Below are positions 30,458 through 31,914 of a DNA stretch of 31,914 bases, piece by piece. A program made the translations under genes and the position numbers. Within the stretch, counting starts at the first letter, position 1; every line of letters starts with the position of its first letter. Below the pieces are notes generated by a model. It made no database searches. It worked only from the letters and a program-made list of their open reading frames with translations, and was not told the origin of the DNA. Origin of the DNA: a virus; the IMG/VR virus record IMGVR_UViG_3300025112_000100, positions 1 to 31,914 of that record. One strand, written 5' to 3'.

Positions 30458-30759
30458 CTAACGACAAATTTAATTTAGAACCAATCGGAACCAATCTGGT
30501 AGTCCGCAGAGCTACAGTGGAGCTTACTTCTGAGCACGGTATCCTCATGCCTGCGTCTGTAACAAGTACAAAGCTTAACGAAGGGGTGGTTATGGCAGTG
30601 GGCCAAGGCTCTCGGGATTCCAGCGGAAATAGAATCCCCCTTGATGTTGAAGTAGGTGATGAGATTTTGTGGGGAGACTTTACTGGGAGCGATATCGTTC
30701 GTGGTGGTGACACTTTCTGCATTTTAAATGAACAAGATATTCTCGTAATTGTACGATAA
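30454..30759 (+). CDS. groES: GroES-like co-chaperonin (functional analogue of T4 gp31)
   Basis: A 101-residue protein with the Cpn10 layout: LEPIGTNLVVRRATVE (7-22), a mobile-loop region with HGILMPAS (28-35), LNEGVVMAVGQGSRDSSGN (41-59), VEVGDEILWGDFTGSDI (66-82) and the C-terminal strand LNEQDILVIVR. Bacterial GroES is about 97 residues. T4 replaces GroES with gp31 to fold its capsid protein in GroEL, so the same role for gp23 here is likely. The mobile loop contains the hydrophobic ILM triplet that docks to GroEL. ATGA overlap with gp46 and TAATG overlap with nrdJ tie it to this operon. Confidence 0.88.
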   Translation: MTNDKFNLEPIGTNLVVRRATVELTSEHGILMPASVTSTKLNEGVVMAVGQGSRDSSGNRIPLDVEVGDEILWGDFTGSDIVRGGDTFCILNEQDILVIVR

Positions 30760-31914
30760 TGGGCTACATCCTACCTAAAAATTCTCTAGGGGAGACTATC
30801 TTTATGGATAAGTATGCTTATCCTGGGGAATCCACGTGGAAAGAGCTTTCCAAGCGTGTTGCTAAGGCAGCCGCCGACCCCGAGTTCCCGGAGATGAGAG
30901 AGAAGACCGAGGCTAAATTCTTCGAGGCTATTCATTCCGGAGATTTCTGCCCAGGAGGTCGTATTCTGTTTGGCTCGGGAAGAAGCAAACAGAACATGCT
31001 CAATTGCTATGTTCTAGACCCAGAGGATTCTGTTGAAAGTATTGGTAAAGTAATCTCCGATATGTATAAGATTTCTTGTGGGGGAGGAGGGATTGGATTC
31101 AATTTCTCTAAGGTCCGTCCGAAAGGAGACAATATTCAAAATATTAAGAATTCAGCTCCTGGGTCTATCAGTGTGATGCGCATGATTAACGAGATTGGTA
31201 ATCATGTACGTGCCGGAAAAAATCGTCGCACGGCGCTCATGTCTATCCTAGATATAACTCATCCGGATTTCCTGGAATTTCTTCACGTTAAATTAGATAG
31301 AAATGAACTAACCAATTTTAACATCTCAGTGGCCATTACTAAGAGATTTATAGAGGCTGTTGAGAAGGACGAAGAGTGGTATTTTACATTTGGAGGCAGA
31401 CAGAACACATATTTTGTATATGAGGTAGAGAGAATCTCTGAGTTAGGCAACGACGGCATTGATGTGGTCGCTCGAAACGAAGAAGATGCTCTGGATAGAG
31501 CTCGACTTCACCATTTAAAACATTATGCGGATACATTTACAACAGCCAAGAAAAAGGAAATCCGCGCTCGTGAACTCTGGGAGCGTATCGTAGATAACGC
31601 AATTGAATCAGGGGAACCGGGAATTTTCAACATAGATTTTGCTAACGAATATACTAACGTTTCTTACTTTGAGCATATGCCTTCTACTAACCCGTGCGGG
31701 GAGGAGGTTCTGCCTGCATACGGTAACTGCTGTCTTGGCCATGTCAATCTTGCTAATATGGTTGACCTTGACGGGACTATTGATTGGCGCAGGATGGCTC
31801 GTACTGTTCGCACGGGGGTTAGGTTCTTGGACAACGTCCTTACTACGAACCATTTTCCGATTCCGGAATGTGAAGAAGCAGGAATGCGCTCCCGACGTAT
31901 CGGCTTGGGAATTA
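30759..31914 (+). CDS. nrdJ: Class II (adenosylcobalamin-dependent) ribonucleotide reductase, 3'-partial
   Basis: The frame is open to the window edge: 385 residues of a longer enzyme that reduces ribonucleotides using B12. Features are CPGGRILFGSGR (64-75), NCYVLDPEDSVESI with redox Cys83, CGGGGIGFNFSKVRPKG (107-122), RRTALMSILDITHPDFLEF (156-174), FNISVAITKRF (187-197), GEPGIFNIDFANE and TNPCGEEVLP with thiyl-radical Cys313. The absence of an ATP-cone and the GGGIGF/LRPKG-type context favour class II over class I. An insert of about 55 residues (211-265) is unusual. ATG overlaps the groES stop (TAATG). C-terminal cysteines are outside the window. Confidence 0.9.
   Translation, partial: MGYILPKNSLGETIFMDKYAYPGESTWKELSKRVAKAAADPEFPEMREKTEAKFFEAIHSGDFCPGGRILFGSGRSKQNMLNCYVLDPEDSVESIGKVISDMYKISCGGGGIGFNFSKVRPKGDNIQNIKNSAPGSISVMRMINEIGNHVRAGKNRRTALMSILDITHPDFLEFLHVKLDRNELTNFNISVAITKRFIEAVEKDEEWYFTFGGRQNTYFVYEVERISELGNDGIDVVARNEEDALDRARLHHLKHYADTFTTAKKKEIRARELWERIVDNAIESGEPGIFNIDFANEYTNVSYFEHMPSTNPCGEEVLPAYGNCCLGHVNLANMVDLDGTIDWRRMARTVRTGVRFLDNVLTTNHFPIPECEEAGMRSRRIGLGI

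Noticed and set aside
1-31914. tRNA genes, CRISPR arrays or insertion sequences
   Set aside because: Intergenic gaps are all under about 100 bases and contain no cloverleaf, repeat-spacer pattern or transposase.

Overview
This window is part of the genome of a contractile-tailed phage of the T4 superfamily. The evidence is a recognisable prohead and tail cassette in near-T4 order: prohead protease gp21, scaffold gp22, major capsid protein gp23, neck protein gp13, sheath terminator gp15, tail sheath gp18 and tail tube gp19. Alongside it are a gp55-type late sigma factor, a gp46/gp47 recombination nuclease pair and a GroES-like co-chaperonin. It departs from T4 itself. The replicative polymerase is family A (PolA) rather than family B, the ribonucleotide reductase is the B12-dependent class II type, and the adhesins are of the kind found in marine and alphaproteobacterial T4-superfamily phages. 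The host cannot be fixed from this sequence.

Region by region: (1) 1-9984 holds five virion-appendage genes, the first cut by the left edge. The first two share a C-terminal module. The next three share an N-terminal DNxPL anchor motif, and two of those three are tandem paralogues with different C-termini. (2) 9984-10397 encodes a predicted lipoprotein/membrane protein. (3) 10440-15300 is the prohead module: acidic and basic core candidates, protease, scaffold, major capsid protein, then a hairpin. (4) 15382-20226 is the neck and tail module, ending in a strong hairpin. (5) 20301-22718 is one very large gene of unknown function. (6) 22708-24229 is a switch zone: two lone minus-strand genes (a PD-(D/E)xK/Hjc-like nuclease and the late sigma factor) around two small plus-strand genes. 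(7) 24239-31914 is the replication and metabolism module: polymerase, glutamine synthetase, SbcD/SbcC-like pair, co-chaperonin and the start of nrdJ, which runs off the right edge.

The most striking feature is at 24239-27857. The family A DNA polymerase is split into three cistrons. Between the first two, exactly between exonuclease motifs II and III, sit an apparently intact type II (eukaryotic-type) glutamine synthetase gene and a 30-residue four-cysteine mini-gene. There is no room for an intron or intein, and little or no polymerase sequence appears to be missing. Glutamine supply, ribonucleotide reduction and DNA synthesis are therefore encoded together, which fits a phage that boosts nucleotide synthesis (inference).

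Regulation: three intergenic regions carry the near-identical motif CTAAATAANATAG, close to the T4 late promoter TATAAATA and consistent with the gp55 homologue encoded here. At two of them the motif lies inside an inverted repeat. At one of these (before position 16991) the right arm holds the ribosome binding site, an arrangement like T4 genes whose early read-through transcripts are silenced by a hairpin that late transcripts lack. Many neighbouring genes overlap as TAATG or ATGA, suggesting translational coupling. No tRNA, CRISPR or insertion sequence was seen, and no gene-free stretch exceeds 300 bases.
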